NCBI GenBank assembly: GCA_945280365.1
Contig: CALYQD010000002.1
Location: forward strand, 248,001 to 312,000
Direction of reading: 5' to 3'
DNA length: 64,000 nt
Source of the DNA: an uncultured Apibacter sp.
GTDB taxonomy: Bacteria > Bacteroidota > Bacteroidia > Flavobacteriales > Weeksellaceae
The notes under the pieces were generated by a model that had not been told where the DNA came from, did not search any database, and was given only the letters and a program-made list of their open reading frames with translations. Shown piece after piece: positions 1 to 7,676 of the stretch (position 1 is its first letter; each line of letters starts with the position of its first letter). Both the position numbers and the translations under genes were made by a program.

Positions 1-1
1 T

Positions 2-280
2 CGAGCTCTTTATAAAGATCCTGAAATTTTAATTCTAGATGAAGCAACTTCTTCATTAGATTCTGAGTCTGAGCAGATCATACAAAAAACATTACTTGAC
101 TTCAAAAGCATGGATAAAACTATGATTATTATAGCTCATAGATTAAGTACTATTGCTTTTGCTGATAACATAATTGTTATCGACAAAGGAAAAATAATAG
201 AACAAGGATCACATAAGGAATTAATTAATTTAGATGGAAAGTATGCTTCTCTTTGGAAAAAACAAACTTTGGTTATATAA
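2..280 (+). CDS. ABC exporter ATP-binding domain, C-terminal fragment
   Basis: This is the last 92 codons of an ABC transporter ATPase whose start lies before the window. The reading frame opens at base 2 and shows the Walker B and D-loop region (ILILDEATSSLDSES), then the H-loop region (IIIAHRLSTIAFAD) and a typical exporter ending (DKGKIIEQGSHKELI). The DEATSSLD form and the AHRLST switch are characteristic of type IV exporters (MsbA, McjD, peptidase-containing bacteriocin exporters), usually fused behind a six-helix membrane domain. The substrate cannot be told from this piece. It ends with TAA at 278-280 and is followed by about 430 bases without a convincing gene. Confidence 0.9.
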   Translation, partial: RALYKDPEILILDEATSSLDSESEQIIQKTLLDFKSMDKTMIIIAHRLSTIAFADNIIVIDKGKIIEQGSHKELINLDGKYASLWKKQTLVI

Positions 281-715
281 TAAAATAGAGATTTATTTAG
301 AACGTTTAGTGACGACCTACCTAATTGATCAATAAAATAACATTCTTTAAAAAAGGCTATAATTTTAATTATATGAAAAGATATTAAAATAATATTAGTT
401 TTACTTAATTTTCAAATATAACTTTGATTATAATACCTAAGCTGCTGCTAAATGGTCCTCCAAAATATATATTTTATAATCAACTAATTGTAAAATTGAA
501 TGTAAATATTCTTATTTTTTCTTTACCATAGATCATTCCTTAATTATTTTGTATGAATCTAATTCAAAAAATAGATTTTTCATTATCTAAATTATCATTT
601 GTTCCATTAACTATATTTTTCATAAAGCAAGATAAATTATAGATAGTTTAAATATTTATAATTAGCTTTAGTAAGTATCTAAGTTATTTCAGATCTCTTA
701 AGATTATTAATAAAA
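281..715. other. Intergenic region without a convincing gene
   Basis: This is a very AT-rich stretch between the ABC exporter tail and the DUF2480 gene, whose 3' end faces it. No tRNA fold, strong hairpin or repeat is visible. One coding-looking scrap without a start lies on the minus strand at 437-511 (24 codons ending HLAAA-stop), and a 29-codon frame starts at 553 on the plus strand. Neither is long enough to call. It may be decayed sequence. Confidence 0.5.
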
Positions 716-1222
716 TTACTTTTTTCTTTTATATATAGGTACGGTGCTGCAAGCCTCTCCAAACATTAGTGAGGAAGCCAGAGGTTTTAACATTTGTATA
801 AGTTGTAGATATGCGTTTTGTGGAACCGGTTTACGAGAACATCCTTTAATAATAATTTTTTTATCTTGATATGTTTCTTTATCCATTTTTTCTATAATTT
901 CAGTGTAAATATCTCTTTCAAGGTCTTCCAGTGTTCCGAATGATATCAACTTAGCTATTCCTGTTAAATAACTAGCAATTAACAAGTAAGACCAGGAAGG
1001 TATAATAACATCAGAAGAACAAATTATAGCGACATAGGTATTTTTATATATTTCCCAATCTAATTTTGAAAGTTTCTCTCGAAAATCTTTTTCTTTAAGG
1101 ACTAAACCTTCATATAGATAATCTTTTAAATCAAACAGTACTCTTTTTTCTTTAGGATAAAAATCTTCTAAATCAATGGTAATAAGCCCGCTTTTTTCTA
1201 CTTTATTTATAATTTCATCCAT
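716..1222 (-). CDS. DUF2480 family protein
   Basis: This 168-residue cytosolic protein matches DUF2480, a family of unknown function found in Bacteroidota. Recognisable parts are the N-terminal MDEIINKVEKSGLITIDLED stretch, a central segment (residues about 63-95) with CSSDVIIPSWSYLL, and the C-terminal IKGCSRKPVPQNAYLQL block. There is no signal peptide or membrane segment. The ATG start is clear, and the gene begins six bases after the trmD stop on the same strand, so the two are probably cotranscribed. The family is recognised from memory; no function is assigned. Confidence 0.85.
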   Translation of the reverse strand: MDEIINKVEKSGLITIDLEDFYPKEKRVLFDLKDYLYEGLVLKEKDFREKLSKLDWEIYKNTYVAIICSSDVIIPSWSYLLIASYLTGIAKLISFGTLEDLERDIYTEIIEKMDKETYQDKKIIIKGCSRKPVPQNAYLQLIQMLKPLASSLMFGEACSTVPIYKRKK

Positions 1223-1228
1223 CGTAAA

Positions 1229-1906
1229 TTATTCATTTAATAAGTCAGGCCTTCTTTCTTTCGTACGTTTATAAGACATTTCATGTCTCCATTCATCTAT
1301 TTTAGCAAAATTACCGCTTAATAGAATTTCGGGTACCTTTAAACTCTTATATTCTTCCGGTCTTGTATATACCGGAGGCGCTAGCAAATCATCCTGAAAG
1401 GAATCATAAAGGGCTGATGTTTCATCATTTAATACACCTGGAAGTAACCTAACTACCGCATCTACTAAAACACATGCTCCAAGTTCTCCTCCGCTCAAAA
1501 CGTAATCTCCTATCGAAATTTCCCGTGTTATAAACATATCTCGAACTCTATGATCTACTCCTTTATAATGTCCGCAAAGTATGATAATATTTTCTTTTAA
1601 TGATAAGGTATTGCAAGTCTTTTGATTCAAGGTTTCACCATCGGGAGTCATATAAATTATTTCATCATAATTTCTTTCTAATAATAATTTGGAAATGCAT
1701 TTATCAATAGGTTCAATCATAAGGACCATTCCTGCTCCCCCTCCGTATTGGGTATCATCTACTTGACGATAATTTCCTTTCGCATATTCTCTTAAATCGT
1801 GAAAATGAATTTGTACGAGTCCTTTGTCTTGCGCTCTTTTCATAATGGATTGCTGTAAAGGACTTTTCAATAAATCCGGTACCACGCTTATTATATCTAT
1901 TCTCAT
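1229..1906 (-). CDS. trmD: tRNA (guanine-N1)-methyltransferase TrmD
   Basis: TrmD methylates N1 of guanosine 37, next to the anticodon, using S-adenosylmethionine, and so prevents +1 frameshifting. The 225 residues carry the trefoil-knot SPOUT signatures: [13 protein letters not shown] at the N-terminus, [18 protein letters not shown] (about residues 51-68), the SAM-binding [17 protein letters not shown] and [20 protein letters not shown] (about 132-150), and a C-terminal [21 protein letters not shown] block ahead of the tRNA-binding tail. The length is normal. It is not next to rpsP, rimM or rplS here but precedes the DUF2480 gene. Confidence 0.97.
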   Translation of the reverse strand: MRIDIISVVPDLLKSPLQQSIMKRAQDKGLVQIHFHDLREYAKGNYRQVDDTQYGGGAGMVLMIEPIDKCISKLLLERNYDEIIYMTPDGETLNQKTCNTLSLKENIIILCGHYKGVDHRVRDMFITREISIGDYVLSGGELGACVLVDAVVRLLPGVLNDETSALYDSFQDDLLAPPVYTRPEEYKSLKVPEILLSGNFAKIDEWRHEMSYKRTKERRPDLLNE

Positions 1907-2060
1907 ACTCTATTCTCTAATACAATTTTCAATAATTTATTGAACCTTATTTCTTTATTAATGAATTAGTATTGTTATTTTCTAGAAATAACAATTTTAT
2001 TAAAATAGCTAATTAAATGTAATATTTTAATATTCTCTATTTTTCGAACTTAAACATTTT

Positions 2061-2597
2061 TTACCAATTTTTTGTTTCTTTTAGGTGAGTTATATGGGCT
2101 AAGTGATGATTACCATGCCAGGCATACGTTCCAATAGATTCTTTTATTGTAAATTCTTTATTAATTCCTGGGTGAATGAAAGTCTTCTTAAGATCTTCTT
2201 CTGTAAGTTGTTCTAATAAATATCCCCATCTTTCGTGTACTCCTTCAACTATAGTTAAAGAAGAGGCTATTGGAAAATTTAGACTATCAGGCAATTCTGC
2301 CCATCGTTTCTCATAGTAAGGTTTAATTACAGGATTATTTTCAGTTAATGCTAATTTTATCCTGATAAACGAATTCATATGACTATCAGCCAAATGATGA
2401 ATAACCTGCCTAACTGTCCATCCCTCTGGTCTATAAGGGGTATTCAACTGTTCCTCTTTTAGTGTTTGCACTTCTTTTCTTAATCTTTCAGGTAAAGATT
2501 TTATCTGAATAATCCACTGTTCCAATTCTTGTTGCGAAACATTTTCAGGCATTTCAAACTTACCTATCGGATATTTAAGTTTTTCAAGATTTAACAT
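2061..2597 (-). CDS. YfiT-type bacillithiol transferase (DinB fold)
   Basis: This 178-residue protein has the YfiT/DinB four-helix fold. The likely metal ligands are His67/His68, with His73 nearby (VIHHLADSH), and His161, His164/165 and His168 near the C-terminus (WHGNHHLAHI). The N-terminal YPIGKFEMPE motif and the YRPEGWTVRQVIHH segment are typical of the YfiT family, members of which conjugate the thiol bacillithiol to electrophiles. That function is family knowledge; here only fold and ligands are seen. The following gene on this strand lies upstream, with a 13-base gap to a small membrane protein. Its presence fits the bacilliredoxin at 58.6 kb. Confidence 0.88.
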   Translation of the reverse strand: MLNLEKLKYPIGKFEMPENVSQQELEQWIIQIKSLPERLRKEVQTLKEEQLNTPYRPEGWTVRQVIHHLADSHMNSFIRIKLALTENNPVIKPYYEKRWAELPDSLNFPIASSLTIVEGVHERWGYLLEQLTEEDLKKTFIHPGINKEFTIKESIGTYAWHGNHHLAHITHLKETKNW

Positions 2598-2610
2598 GTT
2601 TGTTATATTT

Positions 2611-3012
2611 TTATTTAAATAATTTCCATCTTGGTATAATTGGAACTAAGGCAAAACCGATAAATAAATATAATCCGTTAATAGCATCTAGTTCTTCAAA
2701 GCCTAACGACAAATGAAATAAAATATCTAATATTAAAGTCAAGCCAAAGAGATATATTCCCATTTTGAAGAAATTAAAGGTAGCTATTGCACCTATGATC
2801 ATAAGTATGCCTAAAACAATATTCGAGACAAAAAACCAAGTTGAGGCACCCGGAAAATATATTTTCATAAAACCTAAAATTCCGAGAAAAATAGGTATAA
2901 AGCCCATAAAACCCATATATAGACATGAAAATATAAATGTTACAGTTTTTTTTTCTTTTACCTGAAAATATTCCTTAGGACGTTTACCGAAAATTTCTTC
3001 ATCAGAACTCAT
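2611..3012 (-). CDS. Small four-helix membrane protein of unknown function
   Basis: I do not recognise this 133-residue protein. It starts with a charged cytosolic segment (about 24 residues, containing GKRPKEYFQVKEKK) and then four hydrophobic stretches at roughly 25-48, 55-79, 84-100 and 107-125, ending PRWKLFK. It is probably an inner-membrane protein. It lies 13 bases before the YfiT-type gene and may be cotranscribed with it. A strong inverted repeat (3068-3098) separates it from the regulator genes upstream. Confidence 0.6.
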   Translation of the reverse strand: MSSDEEIFGKRPKEYFQVKEKKTVTFIFSCLYMGFMGFIPIFLGILGFMKIYFPGASTWFFVSNIVLGILMIIGAIATFNFFKMGIYLFGLTLILDILFHLSLGFEELDAINGLYLFIGFALVPIIPRWKLFK

Positions 3013-3067
3013 ATTTTATCTATTTATAACCAAAGTAAATGTACAAAAAATTTATAGGGATATAACG

Positions 3068-3098
3068 AATACAGGAGGAATAATATTCCTCCTGTATT
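3068..3098. terminator. 14-bp perfect inverted repeat, likely terminator
   Basis: The arms AATACAGGAGGAAT (3068-3081) and ATTCCTCCTGTATT (3085-3098) are perfectly complementary around a three-base spacer. It sits between the 3' end of the Nudix-like regulator gene and the start of the small membrane gene, both on the minus strand, so it probably ends the regulator transcript. The U-tract is weak on both strands, so an operator role is also possible. Confidence 0.55.
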
Positions 3099-3126
3099 TA
3101 TACTTCTTATCTCGTATCTAGATAAT

Positions 3127-3822
3127 TTAAAATAAAAAATCGTAACCTTTCAGACTTAGTTTCTCATATTTTTCTGCATCAAACTTATATAACTTAGCAG
3201 ATTTTCTAGACGTAGAATTATCTATTAAATCTGTTTCAATAATTAATTGAGAATTTACTATTTTTTTTCTGAAATTTCTTTTATCCATTTCTCGGTTTAA
3301 AGCGGTTTCATATAACTTTTGTAATTGAGATATGGTAAAATGTTCAGGCAACAAATAAAATCCTATTGGTCTTCTTTTTACTCTTCGTTTTAACCGTTCT
3401 TTTGCATAATCTATTATATCATTATGGTCAAAAGCCAAATCCGGAATTTTAGAGTATTCAACCCATTCTTCACCCCTATCCTTAGAATATTTTAGAAGCT
3501 CATCGTCTAGCTTCACTGTAGCGTAATAAGCTATATTAACTACTCTTCCTAAAGGATTTCTAAAAACTTTTGCAAAAGCTTTTAATTGTTCAACGAAGAT
3601 ATAATCTTTTTGTGTATGTAAAAACACTAATTTTTCTAAATTAGAATCAATACCTTCATGGGCTTTCACATATACAGAGGGCAGAAGTTGAGCGCCTTTA
3701 AATGGACCGTTATTTGTATCATTACTTAGTAAAATACGCAACCTTTCACCATCAAAACCAAACAAAACCAAAGAAACAGATATGGCTACCTTAAAATAAA
3801 TTTCTTTTTCTTCAGGAAGCAT
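3127..3822 (-). CDS. Nudix-fold transcriptional regulator, NrtR-like, with degenerate Nudix box
   Basis: This 231-residue protein resembles NrtR-type regulators: an N-terminal Nudix-fold sensor (residues about 8-135) followed by a winged helix-turn-helix (about 145-225) with the signature KRRPIGFYLLPEHFTISQLQKLYE and KRNFRKKI. The family usually senses ADP-ribose-type sugars and controls NAD or sugar metabolism. The canonical Nudix box (GX5EX7REUXEEXGU) is not intact: the corresponding stretch reads LLPSVYVKAHEGIDSNLEKLVFLHTQKDY, so hydrolysis is unlikely. It lies five bases after the Lrp-type regulator gene on the same strand. The target genes are not evident nearby. Confidence 0.82.
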   Translation of the reverse strand: MLPEEKEIYFKVAISVSLVLFGFDGERLRILLSNDTNNGPFKGAQLLPSVYVKAHEGIDSNLEKLVFLHTQKDYIFVEQLKAFAKVFRNPLGRVVNIAYYATVKLDDELLKYSKDRGEEWVEYSKIPDLAFDHNDIIDYAKERLKRRVKRRPIGFYLLPEHFTISQLQKLYETALNREMDKRNFRKKIVNSQLIIETDLIDNSTSRKSAKLYKFDAEKYEKLSLKGYDFLF

Positions 3823-3827
3823 TATTT

Positions 3828-4304
3828 TTATTTAAACAAAGCATCCATTAATCGGTTTTGATCGTTGATGCTTTCTTCTAGTGAAATCATACTTTCTGTT
3901 CTTAAAACATCGTCAATATCATCTATTTTATAAATAACATTTTTTGCATCTTCAGCATCTTTAGCGCTAATTTTACAATAAATATTATATTTCCCTGAAA
4001 TTACATTCGCAGTTGTCACATTTGGAATAGCTGCTAATTTCTCTAATACGCTTTGAGTTTTACTTGATTTAGTCAACAAAATTCCTACATAAGCTATAAA
4101 GCTATATCCCAAAATATTGTAATCAATATTTAAACAAGTTCCTTTGATAACCCCTACATCTTCCATCTTTTTAACTCTTACGTGTATAGTTCCTGCGGAT
4201 ACATCCATTTTTTTTGCAATTTCAGTAAAAGGCATTCTGGTATTAATAGATAAAAATTGTAAAATTCTTTTATCAGTTTCATCTATATAAAATTTCTCTT
4301 TCAT
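3828..4304 (-). CDS. Lrp/AsnC family transcriptional regulator
   Basis: The 158-residue protein has the two domains of feast/famine regulators: an AsnC-type helix-turn-helix (residues about 8-65; DKRILQFLSINTRMPFTEIA, SAGTIHVRVKKMEDVGVI) and a RAM effector-binding and oligomerisation domain (about 70-150; IAYVGILLTKSS, ANVISGKYNIYCKI). Such proteins bind amino acids and act globally or on amino-acid genes. A TAnnTTTG promoter box lies about 45 bases upstream. It precedes the Nudix-like regulator gene by five bases. The ligand and targets cannot be inferred. Confidence 0.93.
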   Translation of the reverse strand: MKEKFYIDETDKRILQFLSINTRMPFTEIAKKMDVSAGTIHVRVKKMEDVGVIKGTCLNIDYNILGYSFIAYVGILLTKSSKTQSVLEKLAAIPNVTTANVISGKYNIYCKISAKDAEDAKNVIYKIDDIDDVLRTESMISLEESINDQNRLMDALFK

Positions 4305-4348
4305 GGTAAAAACTTTATTGTTTGTTAATTTAATTTATCTTTATTTTA

Positions 4349-4356
4349 CAAATATA
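4349..4356 (-). promoter_or_regulatory. Bacteroidota -7 promoter box for the Lrp/AsnC gene
   Basis: On the minus strand the box reads TATATTTG, matching TAnnTTTG, 45 bases before the ATG. No -33 TTTG is found at the expected distance, so this is a partial match. Confidence 0.45.
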
Positions 4357-4471
4357 TAAAATTAATCTTCAACCTATGTATGTTTTTATACAAATTCTTT
4401 AAAATTTAAACAAAATCTCTACTAAATGAACAATTCTACTCATTGATTTTAAGTATAATTAATTTTATTTT

Positions 4472-4479
4472 TATCTTTG
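4472..4479 (+). promoter_or_regulatory. -7 promoter box for the channel gene
   Basis: TATCTTTG matches TAnnTTTG and is followed directly by an inverted repeat (4480-4498) that would overlap the transcription start. The TTG start of the channel gene follows 52 bases later. Confidence 0.45.
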
Positions 4480-4498
4480 TTATCAAATTAATTGATAA
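4480..4498. promoter_or_regulatory. 19-bp dyad abutting the -7 box, candidate operator
   Basis: TTATCAA (4480-4486) and TTGATAA (4492-4498) are perfect inverted arms around ATTAA. The dyad begins one base after the TATCTTTG box, where a repressor would block transcription of the channel gene. The arms are short and AT-rich, so chance is possible. Confidence 0.35.
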
Positions 4499-4531
4499 TA
4501 AGATATTTTTTTTAGTATTAATAATTTAGTT

Positions 4532-5437
4532 TTGAAAAAAATTATAAAAGAAATAAAATTATTTTTTATAGGTAAAACACCTGAATGTAAAAAAGGTACA
4601 GCTACATGGAAAGCTGAACTTTATGAAATTATTTTCGAATCTGATACGATTAGAGGTAAAATTTTTGATGTAATTCTTCTTTTTTTTATTACTCTAAGTA
4701 CGCTCATTATTATGCTGGAAAGTGTTCCGGGAATTAGCTCGAAAATAGGATTTTGGCTTTATATTTTAGATTGGTGGGTCACTATTTCTTTTACTGTAGA
4801 ATATATTTTAAGAATATCCACCGCAAAAAAAGCAAAAAAATATTCCACCAGTTTCTATGGAATTATCGATTTATTATCCATTATTCCTACCTATTTAAGT
4901 ATATTTTTTGTAAAATCTCATTTTTTATCAATTATACGAATATTAAGACTTTTACGAGTATTCAGAATTTTTAAAATGGGAACGTATATTGATGAAAGCA
5001 ATTCCCTTTTAATTTCATTGAAAAGAAGCAAACGCAAAATATTTGTGTTTTTATATTTTATTATAATCACAACGTTAATTTTAGGTTCTTTAATGTATGT
5101 AATTGAAGGCGGAAGAAATCGTAATAGCTTTTCCAGCATTCCTCAATCGATGTATTGGGCAGTAGTTACTTTAACAACGGTCGGATATGGTGATGTAGCT
5201 CCTACCACTGTTTTGGGTAAAATTATCGCATCCGGTATTATGATCTTGGGATATTCTATTATTTCAGTTCCGGCGGGATTATTATCTGCTGAGTACAGAA
5301 GAAATAAGAAAAACGAATTAAATGTCAAAAAATGCAATTTTTGTAATACAATTAATAATGAAGCTGATGCTATTTACTGCAAACATTGCGGACATATTCT
5401 GAATGAACCTATAAAAGATAACGCAAAGAATAACTGA
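4532..5437 (+). CDS. Voltage-gated potassium-channel-like protein with C-terminal zinc ribbon
   Basis: This 301-residue membrane protein has a six-helix ion channel plan: hydrophobic helices from about residue 48, an S4-like segment with regularly spaced arginines (IIRILRLLRVFRIFK, about 130-147), and a pore loop with the potassium selectivity filter TVGYGDV. Unusually for a small bacterial Kv protein, the cytosolic C-terminus carries a zinc ribbon with CxxC pairs at Cys268/271 and Cys283/286. The start used is TTG at 4532; no earlier ATG fits. tadA follows after 14 bases. Gating and physiological role are inferred only from the family. Confidence 0.88.
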   Translation: MKKIIKEIKLFFIGKTPECKKGTATWKAELYEIIFESDTIRGKIFDVILLFFITLSTLIIMLESVPGISSKIGFWLYILDWWVTISFTVEYILRISTAKKAKKYSTSFYGIIDLLSIIPTYLSIFFVKSHFLSIIRILRLLRVFRIFKMGTYIDESNSLLISLKRSKRKIFVFLYFIIITTLILGSLMYVIEGGRNRNSFSSIPQSMYWAVVTLTTVGYGDVAPTTVLGKIIASGIMILGYSIISVPAGLLSAEYRRNKKNELNVKKCNFCNTINNEADAIYCKHCGHILNEPIKDNAKNN

Positions 5438-5451
5438 CTTCTTATAATTAT

Positions 5452-5883
5452 ATGTTTACCGACGAATATTATATGAAAATTGCTTTACAGCTTGCAAAAG
5501 AAGCTTTTTTCAAAGATGAAATACCGGTAGGTGCCCTAATTGTTGCCAATAATAAAATTTTAGCTAAATCATATAATTTAACAGAATTGTTAGTTGATGT
5601 TACCGCTCATGCGGAAATGCAAGCTATTACTGCTGCAAGTAATTTACTAGGGGCAAAATACCTTATAAATTGTACTTTATATGTTACTCTTGAACCCTGT
5701 ACGATGTGTGCCGGAGCCTTATATTGGTCTCAAATAAGCAGGGTTGTTGTAGGTACCTCAGATAAAAATAGAGGTTTTTTGTCAAAAGGATTATCACTGC
5801 ATCCGAAAACAGAATATGTATCAGGTATTTTAGAAAATGAATGCTCTTTATTACTTAAAAATTTTTTTGAGTCAAAAAGATAA
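5452..5883 (+). CDS. tadA: tRNA-specific adenosine deaminase TadA
   Basis: TadA converts adenosine 34 of tRNA-Arg(ACG) to inosine, which lets one tRNA read several arginine codons. The 143-residue sequence has the cytidine-deaminase zinc site: His53 with catalytic Glu55 (AHAEMQAI) and Cys83/Cys86 (PCTMCAGALYWSQI). The length and the GALIVANNKILA strand are typical. It starts 14 bases after the channel gene and converges with the phosphate transporter gene, leaving only 11 bases between the stops. Confidence 0.95.
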   Translation: MFTDEYYMKIALQLAKEAFFKDEIPVGALIVANNKILAKSYNLTELLVDVTAHAEMQAITAASNLLGAKYLINCTLYVTLEPCTMCAGALYWSQISRVVVGTSDKNRGFLSKGLSLHPKTEYVSGILENECSLLLKNFFESKR

Positions 5884-5894
5884 AAATGTATTTG

Positions 5895-6959
5895 TTACAT
5901 AAACAGTTTTACTATTGAATAAACAATCATTGCAAGTACTGCACTAACCGGAATGGTAAGCACCCATGCCCATAATAATTTAATAGTAATTCCCCAACGC
6001 ACTGCAGATACCCTTTTAACCAAACCTACTCCTATAATGGATCCTGTTATAGTGTGGGTAGTACTTACCGGTATTCCCCAATGCTCACTTAAGAATAAAG
6101 TTATTGCTCCTGATATTTCTGCTGTAACTCCTTCTAAAGGAGTTACTTTCGTGATACGGGTTCCCATTGTTTTTATGATTTTCCATCCTCCCGACATAGT
6201 TCCCAATGCAATTGCTATAAAGCTACTTATAGGTACCCACCAATAATCTGTAGTGAAATGCTGGAATCGTTCAGCTGTTGTTAGGTTCATATATTCTATA
6301 GAATGAGCAATATTAACTTCATAATAGATAAATGCTGCTCCAATAATACCCATTACTTTCTGTGCATCATTTCCTCCATGTCCAATGCTGAAAGCTGCTG
6401 ATGAAACTAATTGTAATTTTTTAAACCATTTATCTGCTTTATAAGGATTGGCATTTCTACAAATATTCATAATTATTAATGTAATAATTGATGAAACTAT
6501 CATTCCTATGACAGGAGCTATGAATATAAATAATATTATAGGTATTACGACCGGATAATTTATAACTGTTTGTCCTGCTTGACTAAATCCTCCTATATGG
6601 GCAACGGCCGCTCCTATAAATCCTCCGATTAATGTATGGGAAGAAGAAGATGGAATTCCGGCCCACCATGTAAATAAATTCCAAATAATTGCTGCTACCA
6701 GCCCTGAAAAAATAACTTCCAGAGTAATAAAATTTTCATGAACTGATTTTGCTATGGTATTTCCAATTTTAAATTCTCCAACAATATATAAGGAAACAAA
6801 ATAAGCAACAAAATTAAAAAATGCTGCCCAAAGAACAGCTTGAAAAGGAGTTAATACTTTTGTCGAAACAATGGTGGCAATTGAATTTGCCGAATCATGA
6901 AACCCATTAATATAATCAAATATTAATGCTAATATCACGATAGTTACAAGTAAAGCCAT
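5895..6959 (-). CDS. Inorganic phosphate transporter, PiT family
   Basis: This 354-residue multi-helix inner-membrane protein belongs to the PiT (PHO-4) family of cation-coupled phosphate symporters. It has both internal-repeat signatures, DYINGFHDSANSIATIVSTK near the N-terminus and a later GGNDAQKVMGIIG segment, plus the paired serine-rich re-entrant motifs (GIPSSSSHTLIGGFIGA and GIPVSTTHTITGSIIGVG). It lies seven bases after a DUF47 gene, the standard partner in bacteria, so the two form an operon transcribed from about 7.64 kb. Confidence 0.95.
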   Translation of the reverse strand: MALLVTIVILALIFDYINGFHDSANSIATIVSTKVLTPFQAVLWAAFFNFVAYFVSLYIVGEFKIGNTIAKSVHENFITLEVIFSGLVAAIIWNLFTWWAGIPSSSSHTLIGGFIGAAVAHIGGFSQAGQTVINYPVVIPIILFIFIAPVIGMIVSSIITLIIMNICRNANPYKADKWFKKLQLVSSAAFSIGHGGNDAQKVMGIIGAAFIYYEVNIAHSIEYMNLTTAERFQHFTTDYWWVPISSFIAIALGTMSGGWKIIKTMGTRITKVTPLEGVTAEISGAITLFLSEHWGIPVSTTHTITGSIIGVGLVKRVSAVRWGITIKLLWAWVLTIPVSAVLAMIVYSIVKLFM

Positions 6960-6966
6960 AAAGTGT

Positions 6967-7608
6967 TTATGAGTATTTAACTAAGATAGATTCTATTATA
7001 TTAGCTGAGTCTTCACATTTATCTGTAACGTCTTCTAAGTATTCCAATACGTTCTTCAATTTTATAATATCCAATACATCTCTTTTACTTTCAAATAATG
7101 CACCAATTTCCTTACTGAAAAAATCGTCAGCTACGTTTTCAATCCTATTTATTTCCACACAAGAAGCTAAAACTTCTTTAGGTTTTTTAAAATTTCTAAG
7201 ATTATAAACTGCTTTTTGGAGCTCTAATACGCAATCATGGATAAGATTTGCAAAAGTAAAATAGGCCGGAATATAAGGTGACTTATATAGCATAATATAT
7301 TTACATGATGCATATAATATATCTGCAATATCATCAAGTGCTGAAGTTAATTGATGGATATCCTCTCGATCGAAAGGGGTAATGAAATTTTTTCCTAATT
7401 CTATAAATATGCTGTGTGATAACTTATCATTAGCATGTTCATAATCTTCCATTTTCTTATAAAATGCCTCTGTTATAGTTTCTTGTGATTTCATCCCCTC
7501 TACCATATCTTTCGACATGGCAGCCAGATTATCAACAACTTGTTCGAATAAAGTATAGAAAACCTTATCTTTCGGTTGAAATAATCTAAAAAATGCACTA
7601 ATACCCAT
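6967..7608 (-). CDS. DUF47 family PhoU-like accessory protein
   Basis: This 213-residue, mainly helical cytosolic protein belongs to DUF47, a PhoU-related family normally encoded next to PiT transporters and thought to regulate them. Family-like segments are the opening FFRLFQPKDKVFYTLFEQ, the acidic EDYEHANDKLSHSIFIEL helix, TPFDREDIHQLTSALDDIAD (metal-binding in PhoU-type proteins) and the C-terminal LEYLEDVTDKCEDSANIIE helix. It is the first gene of the pair, seven bases ahead of the transporter. Confidence 0.93.
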   Translation of the reverse strand: MGISAFFRLFQPKDKVFYTLFEQVVDNLAAMSKDMVEGMKSQETITEAFYKKMEDYEHANDKLSHSIFIELGKNFITPFDREDIHQLTSALDDIADILYASCKYIMLYKSPYIPAYFTFANLIHDCVLELQKAVYNLRNFKKPKEVLASCVEINRIENVADDFFSKEIGALFESKRDVLDIIKLKNVLEYLEDVTDKCEDSANIIESILVKYS

Positions 7609-7637
7609 AGCTTGCTTTTTAGTTTACTTTATGTAAG

Positions 7638-7665
7638 CAAATATATCGAATTTTAAATTAATCAA
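7638..7665 (-). promoter_or_regulatory. Promoter of the DUF47-PiT operon
   Basis: On the minus strand, TTG (7665-7663) is followed after 17 bases by TATATTTG (7645-7638), close to the -33/-7 promoter of Bacteroidota. The ATG is 29 bases downstream. Confidence 0.5.
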
Positions 7666-7676
7666 TATATCTTTTT

